Of a stretch of 64,000 nt of DNA, positions 45,455 through 54,218 are shown one piece after another. The first letter of the stretch is position 1, and each line of letters begins with the position of its first letter. The notes below the pieces were generated by a model. It made no database searches. It was not told the DNA's origin and was given only the letters and a program-made list of their open reading frames with translations. Source of the stretch: Afipia clevelandensis ATCC 49720 (GTDB taxonomy: Bacteria; Pseudomonadota; Alphaproteobacteria; Rhizobiales; Xanthobacteraceae); contig NZ_KB375281.1 of assembly GCF_000336555.1 (NCBI RefSeq), forward strand, positions 3,385,848 to 3,449,847. Direction: 5' to 3'. Made by a program: the position numbers and the translations under genes.

Positions 45455-47341
45455 ATGAAACTGGATTTCAGTTACGGCGGCGTCGTGCGCATGGCCACGA
45501 CTCTCATCTCCGTTGCCATGGTGATCTTCCACGTCTGGGCGATCGTCAACGGCGCGCCGGAGGCGATCGTCTTCCGCGGCACGCATCTGCTGTTCGCGTT
45601 GACGCTGCTGTTTCTGATTTACCGCAGTTCAGGAAATGCCAACGGGACGCCGAGCGTGCTCGATCTGCTCCTGCTTGCGCTTGCGATTGCGCCGATCATC
45701 TATCTGTTCGCCAATTACGACTACGTCATTAACCGCATCTTCTATGTCGACGATCTGACCACCGCCGACATGGTGATGGGGACGATCATGACGGTGATGG
45801 TGCTGGAGGCGGCGCGCCGCGTGATCGGGCTGGCGCTGCCGATCACGGCCGTGGTGTTCATCGTCTATGGGCTGTTCGTCGCCAAGCTCGATCCGATGCG
45901 GCTGCTCGACCAGCTTTACATGACGACTGAAGGCATCTTTGGCATTCCGCTCTCGGTCTCGGCGTCCTACGTGCTGATCTTCGTGCTGTTCGGCAGTTTT
46001 ATGGAGCGCACCGGCACCGGACAGCTATTCATGGATTTTGCCATGAGCCTCACCGGCCACACGGCGGGCGGCCCGGGTAAGGTGTCCTGTGTCAGTTCGG
46101 CGCTGTTCGGCACGATCTCCGGCAGCGCGGTCGCCAATGTCATGGTCGATGGACCGATCACCATTCCCCTGATGAAGCGTTCGGGCTTCCCGCCGCATTT
46201 CGCGGCGGGTGTCGAGGCCGTTGCCTCAACCGGCGGACAGATCATGCCGCCGATCATGGGCGCCGCCGCGTTCGTGATGGCGGAGTTTCTCGGCGTTTCC
46301 TATGGACAGGTGGTGCTCTGGGCGATCATCCCGGCCGTGCTTTATTATGTCGCGTGCTTCTCGGCCGTGCATTTCGAGGCCAAGCGGCGCGGCCTCGTTG
46401 GCGTGCCACGCAGCGAATTGCCAAAGCTTGGCGATGTGATGCGTGAGCGCGGGCATCTGTTCCTGCCGGTTCTGGCTATTCTCGTCGTTATGTATTCCGG
46501 CTTCAGTTCGCCGCTCGCTGCGCTGGCCGGTACCTTGGCCTGCTTCCCGGTCGCAGCATTGCGCAAATCGACCCGCCATTATGTGACGTTCGAGAACCTG
46601 ATCGGCGCATGTGTCGATGGCGCACGCAACGCTTTGCCGGTGGCGCTGGCCTGCGCCGCGGCCGGTGTTGTGATTGCGGTGGTGACGCTGTCGGGTCTGG
46701 GAATCGTGTTCACCCAGTTTGTCGTGCATTTGTCGCAGAACTATCTGCTGCTCGCGCTGGTCTTCACCATGATTGCAGGCATTGTGCTGGGCATGGGCAT
46801 GCCCACCACGCCGGCCTACATCATCATGACCGCGCTGCTGGTGCCGGCCATCGTCAAGTTCGGCATTCCGGTCCCCGCCGCGCATATGTTCGCGTTCTAT
46901 TTCGCAGTGCTGTCGGCGATCACTCCGCCGGTGGCGCTGGCCGTATTCGCTGCCGCCGGGATCGCGCGATCCGATCTCTGGAAGACCGGTCTCGCGGCGG
47001 TGCGCATCGCGGCCACCAGCTTCATCGTGCCGTTCATGTTCGTCTATGAGCCCGCGCTGCTGATGATCGGCGACTGGCCGACGATCATCTGGAGCAGCAT
47101 CACCGCGGGCGTCGGCGTCCTGCTGTTCGCGGCCGGACTGCATGGCTATTTCCTGACACATTCAAAGTACTGGCAAAGCGCGGCGCTGGCGGTGGGAGGT
47201 CTCCTGCTGATCGAGCCGGGCCTTGTCACCGACGTCATCGGCGCAACCATCGCCTTGGCGGTGGCTGCAACTCAGCACTATTCCCGCCGCAATGCGCTGG
47301 CTCCCGCGCCTGAACTGTCGGCCAGCAAGGTGTCGGACTGA
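45455..47341 (+). CDS. TRAP transporter fused permease (4TM+12TM)
   Basis: A 628-residue membrane protein of the fused DctQM type, as used with TAXI receptors. The N-terminal small-subunit-like part (about 1-120) precedes the large part with signatures GPGKVSCVSSALFGTISGSAVANV, VEAVASTGGQIMPPIMGAAAF, and GMGMPTTPAYIIMTALLVPAIVKFG. It uses a sodium gradient to import the ligand of the receptor encoded upstream. RBS GGACAGGA is present. The two genes form an operon. Confidence 0.93.
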   Translation: MKLDFSYGGVVRMATTLISVAMVIFHVWAIVNGAPEAIVFRGTHLLFALTLLFLIYRSSGNANGTPSVLDLLLLALAIAPIIYLFANYDYVINRIFYVDDLTTADMVMGTIMTVMVLEAARRVIGLALPITAVVFIVYGLFVAKLDPMRLLDQLYMTTEGIFGIPLSVSASYVLIFVLFGSFMERTGTGQLFMDFAMSLTGHTAGGPGKVSCVSSALFGTISGSAVANVMVDGPITIPLMKRSGFPPHFAAGVEAVASTGGQIMPPIMGAAAFVMAEFLGVSYGQVVLWAIIPAVLYYVACFSAVHFEAKRRGLVGVPRSELPKLGDVMRERGHLFLPVLAILVVMYSGFSSPLAALAGTLACFPVAALRKSTRHYVTFENLIGACVDGARNALPVALACAAAGVVIAVVTLSGLGIVFTQFVVHLSQNYLLLALVFTMIAGIVLGMGMPTTPAYIIMTALLVPAIVKFGIPVPAAHMFAFYFAVLSAITPPVALAVFAAAGIARSDLWKTGLAAVRIAATSFIVPFMFVYEPALLMIGDWPTIIWSSITAGVGVLLFAAGLHGYFLTHSKYWQSAALAVGGLLLIEPGLVTDVIGATIALAVAATQHYSRRNALAPAPELSASKVSD

Positions 47342-47370
47342 ACTATCGCGCGCGGCCGCTCAGGCAAGGC

Positions 47371-47391
47371 CGATGGTCTTGCCGATCGGCC
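47371..47391 (+). repeat. 21-bp direct repeat, left copy
   Basis: Identical to 48380-48400, which is the C-terminal coding end of the YccF gene (encoding the PIGKT part). Here it lies in the gap between TRAP permease and CHAD. Read on the minus strand it continues in frame as RPIGKTIGLA and a stop, like a YccF C-terminal relic. Confidence 0.6.
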
Positions 47392-47410
47392 GCAGGCTTC
47401 GCTTGCGCCA

Positions 47411-48313
47411 TCACTCGGAATTCGCCGCGGCTTTCGCCATAGCCCTGACACGGTTACGGAACGATCGCGGTGTTTCCGCAAATACCCGTGCGGCGAGCGC
47501 TTGCGCGCGGCCGCGATGAAACTGCTGCCGGGTCTCGATATGCGGTGTCAGGCGTGAGCGCCAGCGGGCCAGCGGCTGGTTCGGCTGTATCAGCAGGCTG
47601 AAAGCGACGAGATCGTTGCTCCTGCCAAGCTGGGTGCGAAGTTTCTGCACTTCACCGATGAAGCTATTCCACACCTTCGGCCACAGTGGCGCGATCAGGT
47701 CCAGTTGATAACGGAAGGCGACCACGGCTTTGCGGAAGTCATGAATGTCTTCCGGATCGGCGCCGTTCCAGTCGCGCGGGAGACGGCGGCGGGCGCGGCG
47801 ATATGACCGCGCCAATGCGCCAACGACCTCGTCAAACGGAATCTGCTCGAGCCGCCAGGTCATCGCGCAAGCGGACGCCCGGTCGAGGCCCTCGCGCAGA
47901 TGTTGAAGAGCCTGCGCATGCAGCCGCTCGGCCTCCGCTGCCCTGCGCGCGTTCTCAAGCCGCTGCGTGAGGGTGGCCCTGGTGCGGTTCGACAGCGGCG
48001 GCATCTCGGCCTGTCCCGGCTTTGCGATATCAGCCAGGGCATCGAGAGCGGTCTGCGCGTCGCGGCTGTGGCCGAACTCGCGCGCGAGAAGGCGCGCTTC
48101 GTGGCGCAAAGTCACGGTCTCGTCGCCAATCGAATCCTCCAGCAGCCGCAGCAGCGCGCGCCAGCGCTTGAGCGCGACGCGCAATTCGTGGATGGCCGTG
48201 CTCGGATTCTCGCCCGTCAGCTTGTCCTGCGCCGCGCGGGCCATGGCCAGGGTGTCATCCGCGATCTGGCGCAGCGGGTGGACCGCCGGCGGCGGTTGCG
48301 GGCCATGCATCAT
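47411..48313 (-). CDS. CHAD domain protein
   Basis: A 300-residue helical protein with conserved His and charged residues of CHAD domains (IHELRVALKRWRALLRLLEDSIG, DAQTALDALADIA, the ARRRLP.DWNGADPEDIHDFRKAVVAFRYQLDL block). CHAD domains bind inorganic polyphosphate; no CYTH domain is fused here. Two ATG codons in tandem at 48313 and 48310 are the likely start. It sits between direct repeats of 21 bp. Confidence 0.87.
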   Translation of the reverse strand: MMHGPQPPPAVHPLRQIADDTLAMARAAQDKLTGENPSTAIHELRVALKRWRALLRLLEDSIGDETVTLRHEARLLAREFGHSRDAQTALDALADIAKPGQAEMPPLSNRTRATLTQRLENARRAAEAERLHAQALQHLREGLDRASACAMTWRLEQIPFDEVVGALARSYRRARRRLPRDWNGADPEDIHDFRKAVVAFRYQLDLIAPLWPKVWNSFIGEVQKLRTQLGRSNDLVAFSLLIQPNQPLARWRSRLTPHIETRQQFHRGRAQALAARVFAETPRSFRNRVRAMAKAAANSE

Positions 48314-48368
48314 CGGCGTCTGTCCGCAACGTATACGCCCACGTTCGGGTCTTCTCCGCTGCACTTCC

Positions 48369-48773
48369 CTACGCGGGAACGATGGTCTTGCCGATCGGCC
48401 ACAGCGCGATGGCTCCGAGTTTCAGGTGGGCCCATGCGAACGGAATGCCGATAATTGTAATGGCGAGCAGGAACGCCGTGATCAGATGGCCGATCGCCAG
48501 CCACCATCCGGCAAGGATCAGCCAGATCACATTGCCAAGGAATCCGAAAATGCCGGTGCCGAAATCACCCTTCCCGATATAGATTTCGCGAGAGACGGCT
48601 TTCTGGCCGAACGGAAACAGGGTGTAGACGGCGATGTTCCAGGCGCCGCGCGCCCATGGAATGCCGATGATGGTGATCGCCATAATGACGGCGGCGACCG
48701 CCCAGCCCAGCGCCATCCAGAAACCGCCAAGCACCACCCACAGAACATTGAGCATGAAGGAGACGGGAGACAT
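48369..48773 (-). CDS. YccF domain protein
   Basis: A 134-residue membrane protein with two YccF units, each containing NVLWVVLGGFW or NVIWLILAGWWL and an IPW/IPFAWAHLKLGAIALWPIGK end. Four hydrophobic segments are predicted. Function is unknown. The gene ends 55 bp from the CHAD start, same strand. Its last codons (48380-48400) are repeated at 47371-47391. Confidence 0.9.
   Translation of the reverse strand: MSPVSFMLNVLWVVLGGFWMALGWAVAAVIMAITIIGIPWARGAWNIAVYTLFPFGQKAVSREIYIGKGDFGTGIFGFLGNVIWLILAGWWLAIGHLITAFLLAITIIGIPFAWAHLKLGAIALWPIGKTIVPA
48380..48400 (+). repeat. 21-bp direct repeat, right copy (inside the yccF-like gene end)
   Basis: Identical to 47371-47391 in the same orientation; the two copies bracket the CHAD gene about 1 kb apart. 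Here it encodes part of the YccF C-terminus. Confidence 0.6.
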
Positions 48774-48911
48774 CAGAACTCCTGTGACGAAACCAGCTTT
48801 TGAAAGTATAGCACCTTTGCGGCGACACAGCGGTGAAAACGCCTTGCGCTATATTTACAATAGCCAATCGGATGACGGTGCCCATATAGAGAGGCATCAA
48901 GGAGATTCGAC

Positions 48912-49193
48912 ATGCTGAAACTGGATTTCGCGGCCGGCCTCGCCGCAGCCGCCATCGCCGCGCTGGCGGTTACCCTCGGCTCCGCGACCCCCGCCCGGGC
49001 GGACGCGCCGTTCTGCTCGGAAAATTACAGCCGCACGGGTCTGGGACGGGTCTGCGCCTTTTACACCTATGAACAGTGCCGGATCGCCACCAGCGGGGTC
49101 GGCGGCTCGTGCAGCGCGAATGCCTGGTATCAGCCTCGCGAGTATTATGACCCCGCACCGCGCCGTCATCGCAGGCACCGGCATCATCGCTGA
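48912..49193 (+). CDS. DUF3551 family small secreted protein
   Basis: A 93-residue exported protein. Signal peptide about 1-31; the mature part has the DUF3551 pattern (APFCSENYSRTGLGRVCAFYTYEQCRIATSGVGGSCSANAWY) and a His/Arg-rich tail (RRHRRHRHHR). The paralog at 19683 has the same core. Function unknown. Confidence 0.87.
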   Translation: MLKLDFAAGLAAAAIAALAVTLGSATPARADAPFCSENYSRTGLGRVCAFYTYEQCRIATSGVGGSCSANAWYQPREYYDPAPRRHRRHRHHR

Positions 49194-49354
49194 GACGGGG
49201 TCGGGCGGACGGCTGACGGGTGTGTATGATCGGCGCGGGGGCTCTCCGCGCCGATTTGTTTGTGGCGGCGTTGAACCTGTCTTGCTGACGGCCCGTATTT
49301 TTGGAACGCTGGACGGATCGCGCGCTTCCATTGGAGGGCGCCGGAGCACTGGTC

Positions 49355-50530
49355 ATGGACTCTTCGGGACATCAGGTCACAGCGGAGCGGGAGCGCGGGG
49401 CGTTCTATAGCGCCATGCCGGTGTTTCGTGGCTTCGCCAATCTGATGGACCCGTTGTTGTACCGGCCGGTGCCCCAGGGCTGGCTGATCGGTGTCGCCGA
49501 TATCGTCAAGTCCACCGAAGCGATCGCCAACAACCGCTACAAGGCGGTGAACATGGCGGGCGCGGCGGTGATCGCGTCGGTCACCAATGCGCTGGAGAAT
49601 CGCGATTTTCCGTTCGCCTTCGGCGGCGACGGCGCAAGTTTTGCCGTGTCGCCGCAGGACGCAGAGCTTGCCCGTGACGCGCTGGCGGCGACCGCGACAT
49701 GGGTGAAGGAAGATCTCGATCTGTCGCTGCGTGTCGCGCTGGTGCCGATCGAGGCGATCCGCGCGCAGGGCCTCGATGTCAAGGTGGCGCGCTATGCGGC
49801 CTCGCCGCATGTGTCTTACGCGATGTTTTCCGGCGGCGGGCTGGCCTGGGCGGAGGCTGCGATGAAGCGCGGCGAGTTCACCGTGCCGATGGCCGCGCCG
49901 GGCGCGCATCCCGATCTGAGCGGCCTGTCGTGCCGCTTTTCCGAAATGCCGGCGGAGCGCGGGTTGATCCTGTCGCTGCTGATCGTGCCGGGTGCGTCGG
50001 CAGACAACGCAGGCTTTCGCCGCCTGATCGAGGAGATCCTTGCGCTGGTCGAGCGAAGTCCAGGTGCGGGACGGCCGGTGCCGTCATCCGGCCCGCGCAT
50101 GCGCTGGCCCACGCCGGGCGCGGATTTCGAGGCGCTGGCGCAGCGCGGCAAACCGCTGTTCGTCCGCCGTCTCAGAGTACATGCCTTCACGCTGTTTGCG
50201 TATCTGCTGTTCCGTCTCAACATTTCCGCAGGCGGCTTCGTGCCTCAGGCCTACATGCAGCAGGTGGTGGAGAATTCGGATTTCCGGAAATACGACGACG
50301 GCCTGCGCATGGTGCTCGACTGCAGTCCGGAACTCGCCGATGTGCTGGAAGTCCGTCTGGCGGTCGCGGCTGGCGCGGGCATCGCGCGTTACGGGCTGCA
50401 CCGGCAGGACGCAGCGATGATGACATGCTTTACCCTCTCGGCGTCGCGGCCGGATCATTTCCATTTTGTCGATGGCGCGCGGGGCGGCTATGCTTCCGCC
50501 GCCACGGCGTTGAAAGCCACATTGAACTGA
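49355..50530 (+). CDS. DUF3095 domain protein (adenylate-cyclase-like fold)
   Basis: A 391-residue cytoplasmic protein. The motifs GWLIGVADIVKSTEAIANNRYKAVNMAGAAVIASV and FPFAFGGDGASFAVSP show the DUF3095 pattern, related to class III nucleotide cyclases (D/N at metal positions in ADIVKST and GGDG). Whether it makes a cyclic nucleotide is not established. The frame is open 18 codons upstream; the ATG at 49355 is preferred. The next gene starts 10 bp after. Confidence 0.87.
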   Translation: MDSSGHQVTAERERGAFYSAMPVFRGFANLMDPLLYRPVPQGWLIGVADIVKSTEAIANNRYKAVNMAGAAVIASVTNALENRDFPFAFGGDGASFAVSPQDAELARDALAATATWVKEDLDLSLRVALVPIEAIRAQGLDVKVARYAASPHVSYAMFSGGGLAWAEAAMKRGEFTVPMAAPGAHPDLSGLSCRFSEMPAERGLILSLLIVPGASADNAGFRRLIEEILALVERSPGAGRPVPSSGPRMRWPTPGADFEALAQRGKPLFVRRLRVHAFTLFAYLLFRLNISAGGFVPQAYMQQVVENSDFRKYDDGLRMVLDCSPELADVLEVRLAVAAGAGIARYGLHRQDAAMMTCFTLSASRPDHFHFVDGARGGYASAATALKATLN

Positions 50531-50540
50531 GCAGATCGCG

Positions 50541-51404
50541 ATGCGGCGGATGAGGGCCAGGGGCGGGCGGTTGCGGTATGCCATGCCGCTTGCTGTTGGC
50601 ATGCTCGCGGCATTGGTATGCCTTGATTCCGCAAGCGCCAGCGACGACGATGATGATGAGCCGGCCAAGCCGAAGCAGCCGAATATCTATCTCGATTATT
50701 CCACGGCCTATCTGTCCGTGCCGCCGAACACGCTCGCGATCGGAGTCAGGAGCTTTGTTTCGCCGGTTCCGGTCGCGGCGCAGAGCATTCTTTTGAATGC
50801 GCCGCTGACGGTGGACGTCACCGAGCGGCTTTCGATCTACGGCGGCATCAGCGCCAGCACCACGCGCACCGAACTGTCGCCCTGGTCGTCTCTCGCGGTC
50901 GATAGCTGGAATGTCGGCTTCAATGCCGATGTGATCCAGCAGAACAGCACCACGGTTACAGTGATCTCGACCCTGACACGCTCGGTCAACAGCGCGCCGG
51001 GACTGGCGTCCACCTCGAACCAGACCGTTGTCGAACTGGATTACGGGCTCAACGAGGACCAGACACGAGGCCTGCTCGCGGGAACGCGGCTGACCGCGGT
51101 GTGGGTGGATTCGGCGCTTGCGAAAGTCGAGCCGGTCTTCGTCGCCTATCTCGGCGGTTACTATCAATGGGACAATAACTGGAAACTGTCGGGCCGTTTC
51201 GGTGTCCAGACCTTTGGCGGCGCCGAGATTGCCGGCGGTCTTATCAGGGCCAAGGCCTTCACCCAGCCAACCATCAGGCTCGATCTCGACCGCATGGACG
51301 ACAACGACAACCGGCTGTTCGGCGCGTCGCTCGAGGTCGGCTGGACGCCGCAGCCGCTGGTGCAGTTTACGTTACGCACGCCGCTCTATGCGGTACGGAA
51401 CTAA
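50541..51404 (+). CDS. Exported beta-rich protein, hypothetical (possible outer-membrane barrel)
   Basis: A 287-residue protein. A signal sequence (about residues 15-35, or from the alternate ATG at 50583) precedes an acidic run SDDDDDEPAKPK. The body has many alternating hydrophobic strands (SIYGGISASTTRTELS, VVELDYGLNEDQTRG, YYQWDNNWKLSGRFGVQTFGG) and a C-terminal aromatic-rich end (VQFTLRTPLYAVRN), like an outer-membrane beta barrel. Family not recognised. It is 10 bp after DUF3095 and 23 bp before the next gene. Confidence 0.75.
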   Translation: MRRMRARGGRLRYAMPLAVGMLAALVCLDSASASDDDDDEPAKPKQPNIYLDYSTAYLSVPPNTLAIGVRSFVSPVPVAAQSILLNAPLTVDVTERLSIYGGISASTTRTELSPWSSLAVDSWNVGFNADVIQQNSTTVTVISTLTRSVNSAPGLASTSNQTVVELDYGLNEDQTRGLLAGTRLTAVWVDSALAKVEPVFVAYLGGYYQWDNNWKLSGRFGVQTFGGAEIAGGLIRAKAFTQPTIRLDLDRMDDNDNRLFGASLEVGWTPQPLVQFTLRTPLYAVRN

Positions 51405-51427
51405 TCGAGGGCTGTGGAGGAAGAAAC

Positions 51428-51694
51428 ATGGATATTCACGCAACAAAGCAGCGCCTCGACGTCAAGAATTCGGACGTTTCGGGTTCGGTCTTCGATGATG
51501 TCAACATGTCGGGCTGCACGATGCACAACATCAATCTCAGCGGGTTGCGGATCGACTATGCCAATCTGGCCGGTCTGCACGTCAACAACGCGAATATGGC
51601 GGGAGCCTCCCTGACGGACTGCCGCATCGAAGGCATGACCATCAACGGCATCAAGGTGGAGGATATGCTGGCAGCCTACAACAAGCAGGCCTGA
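51428..51694 (+). CDS. Small pentapeptide-repeat-like protein
   Basis: An 88-residue protein of short five-residue-style turns (SGSVFDDVNMSGCTMHNINLSGLRIDYANLAGLHVNNANMAGASL...), as in pentapeptide-repeat beta helices. No signal peptide is present. A short gap of 23 bp follows the barrel-like gene, so both may be co-transcribed. The function is unknown; such helices mimic DNA or act as structural caps. Confidence 0.8.
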   Translation: MDIHATKQRLDVKNSDVSGSVFDDVNMSGCTMHNINLSGLRIDYANLAGLHVNNANMAGASLTDCRIEGMTINGIKVEDMLAAYNKQA

Positions 51695-51760
51695 TGCGGC
51701 AGGTTGCGGTGACCTGTCCCGCTCTCGACATGCGGTCGCCGCCGGGCGTATTCTTGCTCA

Positions 51761-52438
51761 ATGAGCGGACACAATCACGACGACCATCATCACGACCATG
51801 GCGGCCATTCTCATGGTCATGATCATCACCACGATCACGACCATTCCGACCTGTCGGAAACCGAGCTGCGGGTTCGCGCGCTGGAATCCGTGCTGACCGA
51901 AAAGGGCTATGTCGATCCCGCCGCGCTCGATGTTCTGATCGAGACCTATGAGACCAAGGTCGGCCCGCGCAACGGCGCGCGGGTGATCGCAAAGGCGTGG
52001 TCCGACCCGGCCTACCGTGCACGTCTGCTGAAAGATGCCACGCCCGCCATCGCCGAACTCGGCTATGCCGGACGGCAGGGCGAGCATATCGTCGCGGTCG
52101 AGAACACCGCGCAGCGGCACAACATGGTCGTCTGCACCCTGTGCTCCTGCTATCCGTGGTCGGTGCTCGGGTTGCCGCCGGTCTGGTACAAGGCGGCGCC
52201 GTACCGGTCGCGCGCGGTGATCGACCCGCGCAGCGTGCTGCGCGATTTCGGTTTCGAGCTTCCGGCCGAGACCGAAATTCGGGTGTGGGATTCCACCGCC
52301 GAAATCCGCTATCTCGTGGTGCCGCAGCGGCCCGCCGGCACCGAGGGCTGGAGCGAGGAACAACTCGCCGATCTCGTGACACGCGACAGCATGATCGGCA
52401 CGGGCTTTCCAAAATCACCGGAAGGCAAGGACGCATGA
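51761..52438 (+). CDS. nthA: Nitrile hydratase alpha subunit, cobalt type, with His-rich N-terminus
   Basis: Hydrates nitriles to amides. The metal site [10 protein letters not shown] is present; Thr after the first Cys marks the cobalt class. The length is 225 residues. Unusual is the N-terminal His/Asp tail (residues 4-28, of which about half are His), absent from most structurally known enzymes and similar to metal-storage tails of metallochaperones. It begins the operon with the beta subunit and the accessory protein; stop and start overlap. Confidence 0.96.
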   Translation: MSGHNHDDHHHDHGGHSHGHDHHHDHDHSDLSETELRVRALESVLTEKGYVDPAALDVLIETYETKVGPRNGARVIAKAWSDPAYRARLLKDATPAIAELGYAGRQGEHIVAVENTAQRHNMVVCTLCSCYPWSVLGLPPVWYKAAPYRSRAVIDPRSVLRDFGFELPAETEIRVWDSTAEIRYLVVPQRPAGTEGWSEEQLADLVTRDSMIGTGFPKSPEGKDA

Positions 52439-53097
52439 ACGGCGCGCACGACATGGGCGGCGTCGATGGCTTCGGCCCGGTGATCCCGGAGCCGAACGAG
52501 CCAGTATTTCATGGCGAATGGGAGCGGCGCGTGCTGGCGGTCACGCTGGCGATGGCGCGGCCCGGCGGCTGGAATATCGACATGTCGCGCTTCGCGCGCG
52601 AAGACCGTTCGGCCGCCGATTATCTCAGCAAGAGCTACTACCAGATCTGGCTTGCGGGCCTTGAGCGGCTGATGCAGGAGCGCGGTCTGGTGATGCCCGA
52701 TGAAATCGAGGCAGGGCATATGTTGCATCCGCCGAAAGCGGGCCTGCCGGTTCTGGCATCCGGCGATGTCGAGGCGATGTTGCGCCGGGGCGCGCCGACC
52801 GAACGTGCGGCGGCATCGAGACCATTGTTCGCCATTGGCGAGCGCGTGCGCGCCAGGAATCTGAACCCGCAAGGTCATATCCGCCTGCCGCGTTATGTGC
52901 GCGGCCGTGTCGGCGTCGTTGAGCTGCTGCATGGCGCGCATGTCTTCGCCGACAGCAACGCGCGCGGCGAGGGCGAGAATCCGCAGCAGCTTTACACGGT
53001 GCGGTTCAGTGCGCGCGAGTTGTGGGGTGACCGCGCCGATCCGACGAGTTCAGTTTCGGTGGATGCCTGGGAATCCTATCTGGAGCGCGCTGAATGA
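52435..53097 (+). CDS. nthB: Nitrile hydratase beta subunit
   Basis: A 220-residue partner of the alpha chain. The N-terminal [16 protein letters not shown] and the later [26 protein letters not shown] (SH3-like part), with RGRVGVVE, are typical. The ATG overlaps the alpha stop by 4 bp (ATGA). Heterotetramer with NthA in the cytoplasm. Confidence 0.96.
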   Translation: MNGAHDMGGVDGFGPVIPEPNEPVFHGEWERRVLAVTLAMARPGGWNIDMSRFAREDRSAADYLSKSYYQIWLAGLERLMQERGLVMPDEIEAGHMLHPPKAGLPVLASGDVEAMLRRGAPTERAAASRPLFAIGERVRARNLNPQGHIRLPRYVRGRVGVVELLHGAHVFADSNARGEGENPQQLYTVRFSARELWGDRADPTSSVSVDAWESYLERAE

Positions 53098-53477
53098 CCA
53101 TCGACCGGCAGGCTGCCTTGCAGGCGACAGCCAGCATTCCAGGGATTCCGCGTGACGGTGAAGGGCCGGTGTTCCGTGAGCCATGGGAAGCGCGTGCTTT
53201 CGCCATGGCGCTGGCGCTCCATGCGCGCGGCCTGTTCACCTGGCCGGAATGGGCGGACGCGCTGGCAAACGAGATCAAGCGTGCGCAGGCTGCGGGCGAT
53301 GCCGATACCGGCGAGACCTATTACCGGCACTGGCTCGCGGCGCTCGAGCATCTGGTGGCGGCAAAGAAAGTCGCGCCCGAAGGCGAGCTTCATCGCTACC
53401 GCGATGCATGGGATCGCGCCGCCGACCGCACGCCGCACGGCCAGCCGATCGAGCTCGCCCCTGAGGATTTCGGCTAG
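53094..53477 (+). CDS. Nitrile hydratase accessory protein (activator type)
   Basis: A 127-residue protein homologous to the beta N-terminal half (EPWEARAFAMALALHARGLFTWPEWADALANEI...YYRHWLAALEHLVAA). Such accessory proteins help insert cobalt by subunit swapping in Co-type enzymes. It overlaps the beta stop by 4 bp and completes the operon. The gene converges with the MBL-fold gene and shares 4 bp with it. Confidence 0.9.
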   Translation: MTIDRQAALQATASIPGIPRDGEGPVFREPWEARAFAMALALHARGLFTWPEWADALANEIKRAQAAGDADTGETYYRHWLAALEHLVAAKKVAPEGELHRYRDAWDRAADRTPHGQPIELAPEDFG

Positions 53478-54145
53478 CCGAGTCCGCCGTTGAGAAACGG
53501 ATTGGTGGCCCGCTCATGGCCGAAGTTCGAGCCGGGCCCGTGGCCGCAGATGAAGCCGACATCGTCGCCAAGCGGAAGCAGCTTCTCGTTGATCGAGCGG
53601 ATCAGCGTGGCGTGATCGCCGCCGGGCAGATCGGTGCGTCCCACCGAGCCGTTGAACAGCACGTCGCCGACAACGGCAAAGCGCATGTCCTTGTTAAAAA
53701 ACGTCACGCTGCCCGGGGAGTGGCCCGGCGTATGATAGACGTCGAACACGAGGTCGCCGATCCTGAGCTGATCGCCTTCGTTGAGCCAGCGGTCCGGCGC
53801 GAAATTGCGCACACCGGTCATGCCGAAATTGGCGCCGCTCGCGACCACATTGTCGAGCAGATACTTGTCGGCTGCATGCGGGCCGACAATCGGCACCTTC
53901 AGTTCGTCGCGCAGTTCCGCCGCGCCGCCGACATGGTCGATATGGCCGTGGGTGATCCAGATTTCGTCGACCGTGATGCCGGCCTGCTTGATCGCGGCCA
54001 GGATATCCGGAACATCTCCGCCGGGATCAATCACGACCCCGTGCATGGTGGCGGCGTTCCATAGCAGGGTGCAGTTCTGCTGAAACGGGGAAACCGGCAC
54101 GATCAGGGCGCCAGCCTTGGGAGCTTGCTGTGAGTTGTCTGTCAT
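53474..54145 (-). CDS. MBL-fold metallo-hydrolase (glyoxalase II-like)
   Basis: A 223-residue hydrolase with the motif THGHIDHVGG (residues 64-73), followed by downstream His/Asp (YHTPGHSPGS, VVGDVLFNG, GHGPGS). It resembles YcbL/GloB-type hydrolases of thioesters. The start at 54145 opens MTDNSQQAPKAGALIVPVSPFQQNC, a common opening of this subfamily. The substrate is not fixed by sequence. Confidence 0.9.
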   Translation of the reverse strand: MTDNSQQAPKAGALIVPVSPFQQNCTLLWNAATMHGVVIDPGGDVPDILAAIKQAGITVDEIWITHGHIDHVGGAAELRDELKVPIVGPHAADKYLLDNVVASGANFGMTGVRNFAPDRWLNEGDQLRIGDLVFDVYHTPGHSPGSVTFFNKDMRFAVVGDVLFNGSVGRTDLPGGDHATLIRSINEKLLPLGDDVGFICGHGPGSNFGHERATNPFLNGGLG

Positions 54146-54218
54146 GCGGCCACAATGCTGATTTTTCGCGCCGCGCCAAGTGGATTTCGCCGTCGGACAG
54201 GCAGGTACGCTGATTGGA

